DNA from: Tractidigestivibacter montrealensis
GTDB taxonomy: Bacteria > Actinomycetota > Coriobacteriia > Coriobacteriales > Atopobiaceae
DNA length: 64,000 nucleotides
Assembly (NCBI RefSeq): GCF_024741235.1
Contig: NZ_JANSKA010000001.1
Location: 62,001 to 126,000, forward strand
Reading direction: 5' to 3'
The notes under the pieces were generated by a model. It worked only from the letters and a program-made list of their open reading frames with translations. It was not told where the DNA came from and ran no database searches. Every line of letters starts with the position of its first letter. Position 1 is the first letter of the stretch. Both the position numbers and the translations under genes were made by a program. This document shows positions 25,903 to 34,357 of this stretch, piece after piece.

Positions 25903-27171
25903 CTAGGCAAGGAAGCCTGCGAGCCACTGCAGGCAGAAGCCGATAAGGTGCTCGCCAGCGTCCTCGGTGGAGATGAACTGCATGCCATCGGGGAGTACGA
26001 AGCCGCCGGCGATCGCGAGCTGGGTATGAACCGGCGCAAGGGCGGTAGCAATCCACAGCACGATGCAGGTAATAATGGTCGTGGAGAGAATACCACGGAA
26101 GATGTTGCCCTTACCAAACGCAACAGGCCACGCAGCGAGCCACATCGCCTGGTAAGCAATATCGGCGATGGGGAGAAGCTTGTTGCCGGGCAAGACTGCA
26201 GCAAGCAGGAGCGTGATAGGAACCATGATGATTCCAACCGTGATGGCGGACTCATTGGCGACGGTCAGGGCAGCGTCGATACCCATTACGAAGTCGGTAC
26301 CGGGGAAGCGCTTCTGGAGAATCTCCTTCACGGCGTTTGCGAAAGGAAGGAGACCTTCCATGAGAATCTGCATCATCTTGGGGGTGAGGACCATCGTTGC
26401 GGAGGTGCTCATGGCAACGATAAGGACCTTGTCAATCGAGTCGCCTGCCAGAAGGCCGATTGCCGCGCCGATGATGAAGCCCATGAACATGGGTTCACCG
26501 ACGAAGCCGAACTTCTCCTGAACTCCCTTGGGGTTGATGTCGATCTTGTTAATGCCGGGGATGACATCCCAAAGCTTGTTCAGCGCGTATGCAACCGGAG
26601 CCCAGATTGCGGAGTTAGAGGTCGGGAAGTTGACACCCTCGAGCTCGAAGTAATCTTCGACGACAGGAGTGGTCCAGTCCGCAATCTTGATTGTGATGAT
26701 GAAGTCAACAGCAGAGGCGATGATGGAAATCCAGGGATTGCCATTGGTGGCATACCAAACCAGAGCGCCTGTGAAAATGAAGTGGTTATAAGACCAGAAG
26801 TCGACCATGACCGTCTTGGTCGTCTTGGTAATCAACATGAGGGCGTTCACGCCGAGAACGACGAAGACAACAATTGCGGCAAGGGGGAACGCTCAGGTCG
26901 CAGCGGCCCTAGCGGGCCATCCCACATCCATGATGGAGGTCTGGATTCCCCAGTTCGCAACCATGTTGGTTACGGAATCGGCGACCTGGGCAACAAACCA
27001 GTTGATCACCATGTTGACGCCCGCGAAGCCAATACCCACCAGCAAGGCAGACTTTAGTAAAACATTGATTTTCACACGGAAGATGAGGCCGAGAATCAAG
27101 ATGATGATTGGCATCATGACCATAGGACCCATCGAAGCGATGGTTTGGAGACCAGTTACCACAAAGTCCAT
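25903..27171 (-). pseudogene. PTS galactitol-family IIC with in-frame TGA
   Basis: GatC-type IIC transports and phosphorylates polyol-like or sugar-acid substrates across the membrane. The first 92 codons (MDFVVTGLQTIASMGPMVMM ... DVGWPARAAAT) end at a TGA at 26893-26895. The same frame then continues without gap through AFPLAAIVVFVVLGVNALML and ITKTTKTVMVDFWSYNHF, both typical of GatC, to the stop at 25903. Without the TGA the protein would have 422 residues, near normal. A TGG to TGA change (Trp) is the simplest explanation. No ribosome site precedes the downstream ATG at 26850. The gene is probably inactive unless the base is a sequencing error. Confidence 0.8.
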
Positions 27172-27201
27172 TGCGTCTACCTCCTAGGTTGCAGTTTTCG
27201 C

Positions 27202-27501
27202 TTACGCCTTAAGCTGAGCCTCTATTTCGGCCTTTGCCTTATCCTCGCCAACTCCCGTGACGAAGGCAGTCCCCTTAATTACGGGCGCATCTCCCGTCTC
27301 CACACCCTTGAGTTTGCCCGTAGGAACAATGAAATCCACGTGATTCGAAGCGAGGTTGCCCTGAACCTCGGAGAACTTGCACTGAATAATGCGAGGCTCA
27401 GGCGCACCACAAGCAGCGGCAATTTCCTTCACCTTGGCAACCGCCATAGTCGACGTAATCATCGATGAGGCGCAGCACACGATAACCGTCTTTTTCTCCA
27501 T
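27202..27501 (-). CDS. PTS galactitol-family IIB
   Basis: The 99-residue IIB has the phospho-cysteine loop near the N-terminus (VIVCCASSMITSTM) and the GatB-like fold (VKEIAAACG, VDFIVPTGKLKG, FVTGVGEDKA). It passes phosphate from IIA to the incoming substrate. It sits 30 bp before IIC and 13 bp after IIA in one operon. Confidence 0.85.
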   Translation of the reverse strand: MEKKTVIVCCASSMITSTMAVAKVKEIAAACGAPEPRIIQCKFSEVQGNLASNHVDFIVPTGKLKGVETGDAPVIKGTAFVTGVGEDKAKAEIEAQLKA

Positions 27502-27514
27502 GCTTTTACCCTTC

Positions 27515-27961
27515 CTAATTGAATAGCTCTATTACCTGTTGCGCGGAATCGGCGTCAGCGATTTGTGCAACGAGTTCCTGGTTTTGCAAGACACCCATAA
27601 TTTTCTGAAGGGCTTCAAGCTGGTGCTCGGGCTTATCGAACACGGAAAGAACAACCACGCTTACCGGAATCGACTCATCAGAGTCCTCCATGTTGTGCCA
27701 CTCGACTGGCTTCTTTAACGTAGCGACCAGCAACTGAGTGGTATTTGCGTACTGGTAGTCGGTATGGGGAATCGCAACGTTGATGTCCCCAAGCGCAAGC
27801 CCCGTCGGATACTCCCTCTCCCGATCAATCAGGTGCTCCTCATAGGATTGCTTGACCTTGCCCTCGCCAAAGAGGTGGGTTGATACCAGGTGAAGAACTT
27901 CCTGGCAGCTCTCTGCGTCAATGTTGAGGAGAATGTCCTCTGGAAAAAGATTGAGTACCAT
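27515..27961 (-). CDS. PTS fructose/galactitol-type IIA
   Basis: The 148-residue EIIA-2 domain protein has the active histidine in VAIPHTDYQ (about residue 65) and the surrounding LIDREREYPTGLALGDI motif. It receives phosphate from HPr. The ATG follows GGGAGGC. First PTS gene of the operon, 22 bp after the aldolase gene. Confidence 0.9.
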   Translation of the reverse strand: MVLNLFPEDILLNIDAESCQEVLHLVSTHLFGEGKVKQSYEEHLIDREREYPTGLALGDINVAIPHTDYQYANTTQLLVATLKKPVEWHNMEDSDESIPVSVVVLSVFDKPEHQLEALQKIMGVLQNQELVAQIADADSAQQVIELFN

Positions 27962-27983
27962 CGGAACTTAGCCTCCCTACCCG

Positions 27984-28613
27984 TTACCAACGGACCTTCT
28001 GCTCGAACGCCTCAATGTCGGCCTTAAGCGCACCCTCATCCATCTCGATGATGTGCTTGGGATCGAAGATGCCGGACCCGATGCCGGCATATGAGGCACC
28101 TTCGTCGAAGAACTCCTGGCAGTTGTCACCATTCACGCCGCCAACAACCATGATTGGCATGGGATTAAGAGGGGCCTGAATGTCCTTGATGTACTTTGGG
28201 CCAAGCGTGCCTGCGGGGAAGACCTTCACGATGTCCGCTCCCATCTCGAACATATTCCAGACCTCAGAAGGCGAAAAGGCCGAGGGAACGGTTAGAAGGC
28301 CATTTGCCTTGCAGATGCTAAAGATCTCCTCGGTAAAGCAGATTGGGGAGAGCGCGAAGCGAGCCCCCGCCTCGACGGCCGCGTAAGCACGCGCAGCAGA
28401 AATGACGGTTCCCGCGCCGACGAGAACGTCATCGCCAAACTCATTTGCGACTTTCTCGATGGTCTGGGCCGCACCGGGCGTGTTCATCGCAACCTCAACG
28501 GCGCCCAGCTTGGTTCCGACCATGCTCTTCACAACGCATCGAACTTGTTCGTAGTTGTATCCGCGAAGAATGACCGTCACCTTGGGAAACTTTGTAAGAC
28601 TGAGGTCTATCAC
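27984..28613 (-). CDS. KDPG/KDPGal-type aldolase
   Basis: The 209-residue class I aldolase has the Schiff-base lysine in IVKVFPAGTLGP, the catalytic glutamate in AVEVAMNTPG and the phosphate-binding VVGGVNGDN loop. It would split 2-keto-3-deoxy-6-phosphogalactonate (or a close analogue) into pyruvate and a triose phosphate. It starts with GTG at 28613 (GGAGG upstream) and is the first gene of the operon. A kinase (DgoK) is absent, which suggests that phosphate comes from the PTS. Confidence 0.85.
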   Translation of the reverse strand: MIDLSLTKFPKVTVILRGYNYEQVRCVVKSMVGTKLGAVEVAMNTPGAAQTIEKVANEFGDDVLVGAGTVISAARAYAAVEAGARFALSPICFTEEIFSICKANGLLTVPSAFSPSEVWNMFEMGADIVKVFPAGTLGPKYIKDIQAPLNPMPIMVVGGVNGDNCQEFFDEGASYAGIGSGIFDPKHIIEMDEGALKADIEAFEQKVRW

Positions 28614-28969
28614 GTCTTCCCTCCTGCTTTCGATATTTGTGATGCAAGCTAGGAATGTATTTATCTTGCTTGTTGCTCATATTTGAACACAGTTTCATCA
28701 CATTAACAAGCAGTGTTTTAGAGAAGGCATTATTTGTATTTAATTGCAGGTATTTGTGACATTTTAACTGCGTGTTTGAAATTTAATACGTATATTTTTC
28801 TTTATGAACGATTGTTACTACATAGTTTCTACATATAATTTTGCTCACCAGACACACGTATGTCTGCGAGTAATTGTATAAATCTACTATGAAGGTGAAT
28901 AACCTGATTCTTCGGAGTGGAGGCCCTCCGGCGCTTGTGCATTGCTCCCCAAGAGCATGGCACCATGCC
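28614..28969 (-). promoter_or_regulatory. AT-rich control region of the sugar-acid operon
   Basis: This 356-bp stretch has no gene and is far richer in A/T than its surroundings. TGAACACAGTTTCA (28684-28697) is a cre/LacI-operator-like dyad. Several TAAAAT- and TATAAT-like hexamers on the minus strand (for example around 28760 and 28840) could be promoters. No regulator gene is adjacent. Confidence 0.5.
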
Positions 28970-29980
28970 CTACTCGCTATCTGCCGACTGTCCCATCACC
29001 ATCATCGATTCGTAGAGGTGCTGGGGGGTTATGGGATCCGGTGGTTCGACGCCAGACTTAACAGCAAGGATGTTGTCCACGACGATATTGCCCATCCGGC
29101 GGCTGCTCTCGTAGGTATTGCCCGCCACGTGCGGGGTAACGAGCACGTTGTCGTAGTCGTAGTAGGGCTGGTGCTCTGGCGGCTCCTTGGAGAAGACGTC
29201 TATTGCAAAACCCGCGAGCCTCCCAGATTGGAGCGCACTATCAAGCGCGCCATGGCGCACGATCCCCGCGCGGGCGGTATTGATGAGAATGGCACCCGGT
29301 TTCACAAGCCTAAGCTCGCGTGCACCAATGAGGTTCTTCGTCGACTCGTCCAGCGGAAGGTGAATCGTAATGATGTCAGACCTTCTCAGCAAATCATTCA
29401 GTGTGGTGTAGACAACGCCATAAACCGTGGCCTCGTTGCGCTGCACAATGTCGTAGCCCAGGATGTCCATGCCGAATCCCATGGTCCTGCGGGCGACAGC
29501 ACATCCAATCTGCCCGACGCCGATGATGCCGATGGTCTTGCCGTATAAGCTCGTGCCCGTCAGCTTGGTCCAGCCGCCCGATCGCGTGTCTATGACCATC
29601 TGCGAGATGTGCCGTTCCAGGTCGAGGATGAGCCCAAACGTGAAGTCCGCAGTTTCCTCGCGGTTCGATGCGGGGGCATACGTGACCTCGATGCCCAGGT
29701 CGCGGGCCTCAGCCACGTCCACACCGTCAAAGCCGACACCGTAGCGTGCGATAATCTTTAGCTTTTTGAGCCGCCGGATGACGCTAGCGGGCAGGTCGTC
29801 ATTGCCGAGGATGATGGCGTTGGCATCTCCCGCAAAGTCCAGCATCTCCGCCTTTGTCAGCGGACGCCCATAGGGATTGAGTCGAACCTCGCAGCCGGCA
29901 GCCTTGAGACGCTCGATGGGTTCGTCCGAACCGCGCCCAAAGGTCACAGCAGTAGAGCAAACAACCCAATTGGAACCCAT
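28970..29980 (-). CDS. D-2-hydroxyacid dehydrogenase (phosphoglycerate dehydrogenase-like)
   Basis: The 336-residue NAD enzyme shows GIIGVGQIGCAVARRTMGFG as dinucleotide site (near 155), catalytic Arg in NTARAGIV, Glu in the following region and His in TPHVAGNT. It would reduce or oxidise a 2-keto/2-hydroxy acid, perhaps an intermediate of the neighbouring sugar-acid pathway (inference). The ATG at 29980 follows GCGGAG. It is on the same strand as, but separated by the control region from, the operon. Confidence 0.85.
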   Translation of the reverse strand: MGSNWVVCSTAVTFGRGSDEPIERLKAAGCEVRLNPYGRPLTKAEMLDFAGDANAIILGNDDLPASVIRRLKKLKIIARYGVGFDGVDVAEARDLGIEVTYAPASNREETADFTFGLILDLERHISQMVIDTRSGGWTKLTGTSLYGKTIGIIGVGQIGCAVARRTMGFGMDILGYDIVQRNEATVYGVVYTTLNDLLRRSDIITIHLPLDESTKNLIGARELRLVKPGAILINTARAGIVRHGALDSALQSGRLAGFAIDVFSKEPPEHQPYYDYDNVLVTPHVAGNTYESSRRMGNIVVDNILAVKSGVEPPDPITPQHLYESMMVMGQSADSE

Positions 29981-30143
29981 GTCATTCTCCGCAGGATGTT
30001 GGTGTGGCGGCGTGAGGTCAAGTCACTGCCCGGTTACCCCTCATATCATAATGAAGAAATCCAAGAGGGAGACATTCCCGCTGTCATGGACGGAAGCCTT
30101 CACAGAAACTTTTTCAGCTGCCGAAGAACTGCCCTCAAGACAG

Positions 30144-30218
30144 GCGGGATTAAGTTGCCAGGTAACGGAATCCCGTTTCCCGGCAATGGGATTCCGTTAC
30201 CAGGGAAGAAAATCCCGC
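30144..30218. repeat. Dispersed GGGATTCC palindromic repeat, double copy
   Basis: Outer GCGGGATT and AATCCCGC arms enclose two GGGATTCCGTT/GGAATCCCGTT palindromes with TTGCCAGG and CCCGGCAA spacers. It lies upstream of the hydroxyacid dehydrogenase gene, between it and the island edge. Confidence 0.7.
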
Positions 30219-30226
30219 ATGAAAAA

Positions 30227-30250
30227 GGCCAGAGGACACGTCCTCTGGCC
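30227..30250 (-). terminator. Original terminator of the tRNA gene (left of island)
   Basis: A 10-bp stem (30227-30236 with 30241-30250) with loop CACG is followed on the minus strand by TTTTT. It sits in the same position relative to the tRNA fragment as the terminator at 51274-51303 does to the intact tRNA. Confidence 0.75.
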
Positions 30251-30256
30251 TGCAAG

Positions 30257-30306
30257 TTTATGGTCGCGGGGGCAGGATTTGAACCTGCGACCTTCGGGTT
30301 ATGAGC
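30257..30306. repeat. att direct repeat, left copy (3' part of tRNA-fMet)
   Basis: These 50 bp are identical to 51310-51359. They contain the 3' 46 nt of the initiator tRNA gene, from the anticodon loop to CCA. After 30306 the sequence diverges completely, so this is a tRNA fragment left at the island junction and not a functional tRNA. Confidence 0.9.
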
Positions 30307-30428
30307 ACCTGCGTATCCATTCTCAGCAATTATCAGCATGTTACTGAAGACTCACGTTTGTGCAGTTGTTTGTATATATTTGGTCTCAGAAGTTATCAAA
30401 CGCATATATGCGTCTCGGGGGCTTTGAT

Positions 30429-30451
30429 AAAATTCCTCCCAAATTCCTCCC
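30429..30451. repeat. Paired AATTCCTCCC direct repeats, left island end
   Basis: Two tandem copies of AAATTCCTCCC lie 123 bp inside the left att repeat. The same pair, same orientation, occurs at 51232-51255 inside the right end. They are candidate integrase arm-binding sites. Confidence 0.55.
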
Positions 30452-30494
30452 AGTGCACTGTCTCATGAGTTTCAATTTTCTTAACACCCTGTCC

Positions 30495-30565
30495 GCAAGC
30501 GCTACGCTGGGCCCGCCCCACCGAGCGAGCAACGCCTGGCGGGGCGGGCCCAGCGTAGTGCTTGC
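30495..30565 (+). promoter_or_regulatory. 25-bp hairpin directly before the integrase ribosome site
   Basis: Arms 30495-30519 and 30541-30565 match at 24 of 25 positions around a 21-nt loop. The integrase ribosome site GGAGG begins 3 bp later. A hairpin this strong would attenuate transcription from upstream or shape translation of the integrase. Confidence 0.7.
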
Positions 30566-30582
30566 GTGGAGGTATTTAGAAA

Positions 30583-31884
30583 ATGGCACACACGTTCGGA
30601 ATTCCCATTGGCAACGGAACCATAGAGAAGCGCGGCAAGAACCGATGGCGCGTGCGCTTCAACATTGGGATGGACCCCAAGACCGGCAAGTATGTGTACT
30701 CGCCCGCACGCACCGTGCAAGGCTCGAAGACGGATGCGAGGAGGGCAGCGGACGAGTACAAAGCCGAACTAATCCGGATGGCCACGGAGGACTCGTCTGA
30801 CCTCACGCTCGCCGAGTACGTCGACTCGTGGCAGGAGGCGCGCATCGCATCCCCGGACGTCAAGCCCGCCACCTGCAAGAGAGACGAGCCGGTCCTCGCG
30901 AGAATCAAGCGCTACCTCGGGAAGAGAACCCTGGAGTCGCTTACCGTCAAAGACATCAAGTCCACGTACGTGAGGGCGACTACCAGGGACGGCCTCAGCG
31001 CGAGCCAGCTGCATATGTTGCACCAGAAACTGAAGCAGGTCCTCGACGACGCCGTGGCGGAGGGGCTGATCCAGTCGAACCCCGCCGCGAACAAGTCACT
31101 AAGGGCACCCCGCCCGGAATGCACCTCGAGGAGAAGTCTCTCGGCGACCGAGTCCCGCCGGCTCGTCCTCTGCCCACACGACACCTGCGAGGAGAGCCGC
31201 TTCATGGCCATAGTCATCGCCCTCGCGACGGGGGCCAGGAGAGGCGAGGTGCTCGGGCTCCAGTGGAAGCACCTCCATCTCTCGGAGACCCCAGGCACCT
31301 CCTACATCATCATCGAGCAGCAGCTCGTCAAGAAGTCCAGGGGCTACGAGAGACCAAAGACGAGGCGCTCCGCGAGGCGCCTGGGCATCGACGACGAGAC
31401 CGCGGCCCGACTCCTCTCCTGGAGGGACGAGCAGGCGCGGTTCCTCGCGGCGCTCGGGATCGAACAGACCCCCGAGACGCCCGTCATCATCGACTCTGAC
31501 GGAGAGACGCAGGACCCCGACAACTACTACACGTGGTTCACGCGGTTCTGCGAGAAGCACGGCTTTGGCATGTTCGTCGACGACGAGGGGAATCGCGTCG
31601 CGCCGCCAAGGCTGAACGAGCATGGCTTCCCCGTCGACGACGACGGGAGGCCCTACTCCCGCAGCAACAGACGTAAGCGGGTACGCAGGCACTACGTCGG
31701 GCTCCGTTTCCACGAGCTGCGCCACACGAACATCTCGCTCATGATCGCAAACGGCGTGGACTTCCGCACCGCCAGCGAGCGTGCCGGACACAGCAAGGTC
31801 TCCACCACGATGGACATCTACAGTCACGCCTTCCCCGAGAATGACAGGGCCGCCGCGGACGTGATCGGCAAGCTTCTGGGGTAG
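30583..31884 (+). CDS. int: Tyrosine-type integrase of the island
   Basis: The 433-residue recombinase has an N-terminal arm-binding part (MAHTFGIPIGNGTIEKRGKN), a SAM-like core-binding domain (about 65-165) and a catalytic domain with R in ATGARRGEV, HELRHTN (HxxR), AGHSKVSTT (H/W position) and the tyrosine in MDIYSHAF near the C-terminus. It should integrate and excise the island at the tRNA-fMet att site 280 bp away. A dead copy of its C-terminus lies at 21711-21992. Confidence 0.92.
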   Translation: MAHTFGIPIGNGTIEKRGKNRWRVRFNIGMDPKTGKYVYSPARTVQGSKTDARRAADEYKAELIRMATEDSSDLTLAEYVDSWQEARIASPDVKPATCKRDEPVLARIKRYLGKRTLESLTVKDIKSTYVRATTRDGLSASQLHMLHQKLKQVLDDAVAEGLIQSNPAANKSLRAPRPECTSRRSLSATESRRLVLCPHDTCEESRFMAIVIALATGARRGEVLGLQWKHLHLSETPGTSYIIIEQQLVKKSRGYERPKTRRSARRLGIDDETAARLLSWRDEQARFLAALGIEQTPETPVIIDSDGETQDPDNYYTWFTRFCEKHGFGMFVDDEGNRVAPPRLNEHGFPVDDDGRPYSRSNRRKRVRRHYVGLRFHELRHTNISLMIANGVDFRTASERAGHSKVSTTMDIYSHAFPENDRAAADVIGKLLG

Positions 31885-31930
31885 CGTCGCGGAGCGGCAT
31901 CCGACATGAAGCCCCCATCAACGTTCTCAT

Positions 31931-31949
31931 TTTTGAATTCTATTCAAAA
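31931..31949. terminator. AT hairpin after the integrase gene
   Basis: TTTTGAAT and ATTCAAAA form an 8-bp perfect palindrome 46 bp past the stop; its stem is weak but it may help termination. Confidence 0.35.
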
Positions 31950-32050
31950 CGAGTTTCCTGGGACCACGTGGCCTTCCGCGGCCCCTTGTCGCAGAATCGC
32001 TTCGTTCAGTCAAAACGCCAGTTAAACCTAGCGATTCAGGGAGGCTCATT

Positions 32051-32740
32051 ATGGTGACTGAGACAGGAGACGGCCGCGACAATGCGTATTCGCAAGGCGT
32101 ACCACGTGGGACGCATCGGCCCATACCAGTACCCATCGAAGAGATCCACGCGGCAAACACGATTACGCAGGAGGAACTCGCCAAGCAGCAGGCCAGCGAG
32201 AGGCATACGTCCAAACGGGCCATGCTCCCCAGATTCAGATGCCTTGCGGAGAAATACATGGGACCTCTGCCCCCGCAGGTCGAGGAGTGGCTCGAGCTCA
32301 CTCAAGAGACTCGCCCATGGCTGGTCGTCTGCGAGCCCGATGCTAATGCAGCCGACGCGATTGCCGGACGCATCCTGCTCGATCGCCGACTCGATTGCTA
32401 TCGCGAAGGCGCCCTACTACAGCTGGCTGAATTTGCAGAAAGGTGCAACGGGGGCTCAATGTACGGCCGAGACAGCATCGGCAATATCATTGCCGATGAG
32501 GCTGGTCACCAGCTGCTGGTCATTGTCGGAATCGGAGCCAACAACTTGCCCTCCTCCGCCCTCCTAGCATACGAACTTTCAAGACTCCTCGAGAGACGAC
32601 TTGACCGGCTTCTGCCAACCGTTCTCGTCGAGCTCTCTCCAGGCCGCGTATGGCTCGACGGGCTCCGCAATGCTGGAGCACCCCCTTCCGACGTCTCGCG
32701 CTTGAAAGACATTATTATCCGGGGCGGCATGAGCCTCTAG
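32051..32740 (+). CDS. Degenerate DnaC/AAA-like protein without a P-loop (229 residues)
   Basis: The ATG follows GGGAGGCTCATT. From residue 95 the order of segments resembles a DnaC/IstB ATPase: PWLVVCEPDANAADAIAGRI where Walker A would be, HQLLVIVGIGANN where Walker B would be, then ALLAYELSRLLERRLDRLLP and PTVLVE. But there is no GxxxxGKT and no DD, so ATP hydrolysis is unlikely. The comparison is my own reading of the pattern and not a search. It follows the integrase in the same direction and may be a replication- or transfer-related island gene. Confidence 0.5.
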   Translation: MVTETGDGRDNAYSQGVPRGTHRPIPVPIEEIHAANTITQEELAKQQASERHTSKRAMLPRFRCLAEKYMGPLPPQVEEWLELTQETRPWLVVCEPDANAADAIAGRILLDRRLDCYREGALLQLAEFAERCNGGSMYGRDSIGNIIADEAGHQLLVIVGIGANNLPSSALLAYELSRLLERRLDRLLPTVLVELSPGRVWLDGLRNAGAPPSDVSRLKDIIIRGGMSL

Positions 32741-32766
32741 TCTCAACCGCACCCCCGCGCCGTCCA

Positions 32767-33249
32767 TCAATCCCGTCCCTGCGAAGGGATTTCGGTCGCC
32801 TCGCCTCCGGAAGGCGGGATGTCGAAATAGCGAATCGGGTCGTCCCAGGCCGGCACCTCGAACCCCGCCCGGCTGAGGCTCCCCGCCACCGCCTCGTAGG
32901 ACCTCACCGCCCTCGACGCGTCCTCCTGCATGAACGGGGCCCCGGGGTATCTCGTGCTCGCCTCGTAGGACGAGAGCTGGCCTGCCACGGCGGCGACCGA
33001 GGGGTCCGGCTCGACCCCCGACGCAAGGTAGAGGTGGTCCAAGAGCAGCAGGAGCCCGTGTGCCCCCTCCGGCGCCTCGCCCAGGGAGGTCAGCTGCGCT
33101 TTCACGTACCCCTCCATCGCCTGCAGGGCGAGGTAGCAGGCAGTTCTGGGGTGCCGCTCGCTGACCAGTGCGCTCCTCGCGAGGCTCCTGTCATCGTCCG
33201 CCCTGGCCATCCAGGCCCTGTACTCGAGGCCCTTCACCTGCTGGAACAT
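32767..33249 (-). CDS. HEPN-domain protein (toxin of an MNT/HEPN pair)
   Basis: The 160-residue all-helical protein shows the HEPN pattern SERHPRTACYLALQAMEGYVKA followed by EGAHGLLLLLDHL. In MntA/HepT systems the HEPN partner is an RNase toxin with RX4-6H; here the arginine/histidine arrangement is less canonical. The start at 33249 lies within the end of the nucleotidyltransferase gene (16-bp overlap), so the two are translationally coupled. Confidence 0.75.
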   Translation of the reverse strand: MFQQVKGLEYRAWMARADDDRSLARSALVSERHPRTACYLALQAMEGYVKAQLTSLGEAPEGAHGLLLLLDHLYLASGVEPDPSVAAVAGQLSSYEASTRYPGAPFMQEDASRAVRSYEAVAGSLSRAGFEVPAWDDPIRYFDIPPSGGEATEIPSQGRD

Positions 33250-33608
33250 AGGCTCACGCCCTCCCTCATGACCCTGTCGCGGAACCCCTGGTCCCAGACG
33301 CCCGCGCCGTCGTCGCCGAGCGGGAAGGCGACGACGTCGCACTCCATCCTCGCCCGCCCCAGGAACGGGTGGACGGCTGCCCTGACGTTGCCCGAGACCA
33401 CTCTCGAGTCTCCCGGCGCGCCATCGTACAGCACGCATATGTCGATGTCCGAGCCAGCCCGGGCCTCGCCCCTCGCGTACGAGCCGAACACCAGCACGTC
33501 ACGGACCCCAGCGCACGAGCAGGCCCCCTCCCGAATGCCCTCGACGAGCCACCCCGGGAGCTGGTCGATCCCCCTGGTCCTCCATGGGTCCCTGCATCTT
33601 CCGGCCAC
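33234..33608 (-). CDS. MNT-type minimal nucleotidyltransferase (antitoxin)
   Basis: The 124-residue protein has the GSx10DxD motif as FGSYARGEARAGSDIDI and a third acidic residue in MECDVVAF. MNT antitoxins of type VII pairs inactivate the HEPN toxin by adding AMP. It begins with GTG at 33608 and overlaps the HEPN gene. In the island it may act as a maintenance module or as phage defence. Confidence 0.8.
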   Translation of the reverse strand: MAGRCRDPWRTRGIDQLPGWLVEGIREGACSCAGVRDVLVFGSYARGEARAGSDIDICVLYDGAPGDSRVVSGNVRAAVHPFLGRARMECDVVAFPLGDDGAGVWDQGFRDRVMREGVSLCSSR

Positions 33609-33762
33609 CGCGCGCCCCCTTCTGCCATCCCCACTCTAGCGCTGCACGACCCATTTTGATGCAGCGAGCTTCCTCACAACCGCGACGCCCTGATAAGAAG
33701 GGCGGGTGCCCTGCTGGTGTCGCGAGAGGGTGCGAGGCGGCATTCGATGCCAGCAGCCATAG

Positions 33763-33799
33763 CCGCCGCTGCCGAGAGAGAACCTCTCGGCAGCGGCGG
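33763..33799. terminator. Perfect 16-bp GC hairpin in a gene-free stretch
   Basis: Arms 33763-33778 and 33784-33799 enclose a 5-nt loop. No long T run follows. The region from 33609 to 34357 has no convincing gene. Confidence 0.5.
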
Positions 33800-34074
33800 T
33801 CCCTTTGGGATCCCCGAAATAGGCGGACCCACTGAGAGGCCTTCGCTCTGAAGGCAAGAACGTTGCGGGGCCGGACGACGCCACCCTCTCAGGTTTGGCG
33901 CCGCGTTCTATGAAGATGGTCGGATGCGGGTGGATGGGCCTGAGACTCGCCCACGGCCAGCAAGACGGCCTCCGCGAGGGACTCCCCCTTGAGCGAGCGG
34001 CAGCCGCATGCATGCAAAGCCGTGAATGGGCTGGCCTTGCGGCAAGCGAGTCGCAAGAAGTCGACCGGCCAGCG

Positions 34075-34104
34075 TGACAGCATGTCAGTATGACAACATG
34101 ACAG
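34075..34104. repeat. TGACA-type iteron-like cluster
   Basis: TGACAGCATG, TGACAACATG and TGACAG occur in a 30-bp cluster with an inverted TGTCA between them, upstream of the HTH gene. It could be a binding site for an island DNA-binding protein. Confidence 0.4.
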
Positions 34105-34357
34105 CAAGGCAGGTTGACGGCGTGGCAGCGGCCACGCCTCCCGCCTTTCCGACCCAAGCTCAGTATGCGGGCTCGCCAGGCGCACAGCCATGCGCCGATG
34201 GCCCAGCAGCCTCCCCCACTCGCTAGAGCCCTCAGGGCAACCAGGCCCCGCACGAGTTTCCTGTAGCCTCAGCGACTTCCGCTCGACCTTGGCGCAGAAT
34301 CCCCGTTGTCCGGACAAAACCGCAGGTATTCGTCACAGCAAAGGAGGACTGAGACGC

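Noticed and set aside
26893-26895. TGA read as selenocysteine or tryptophan in the PTS IIC
   Set aside because: The IIC family has no selenoproteins, and other genes here use TGA as stop. A nonsense mutation or base error is simpler.
30257-30306. Second tRNA-Met gene
   Set aside because: Only the 3' part of the tRNA is present; sequence beyond the anticodon loop is unrelated, so it is an att remnant.
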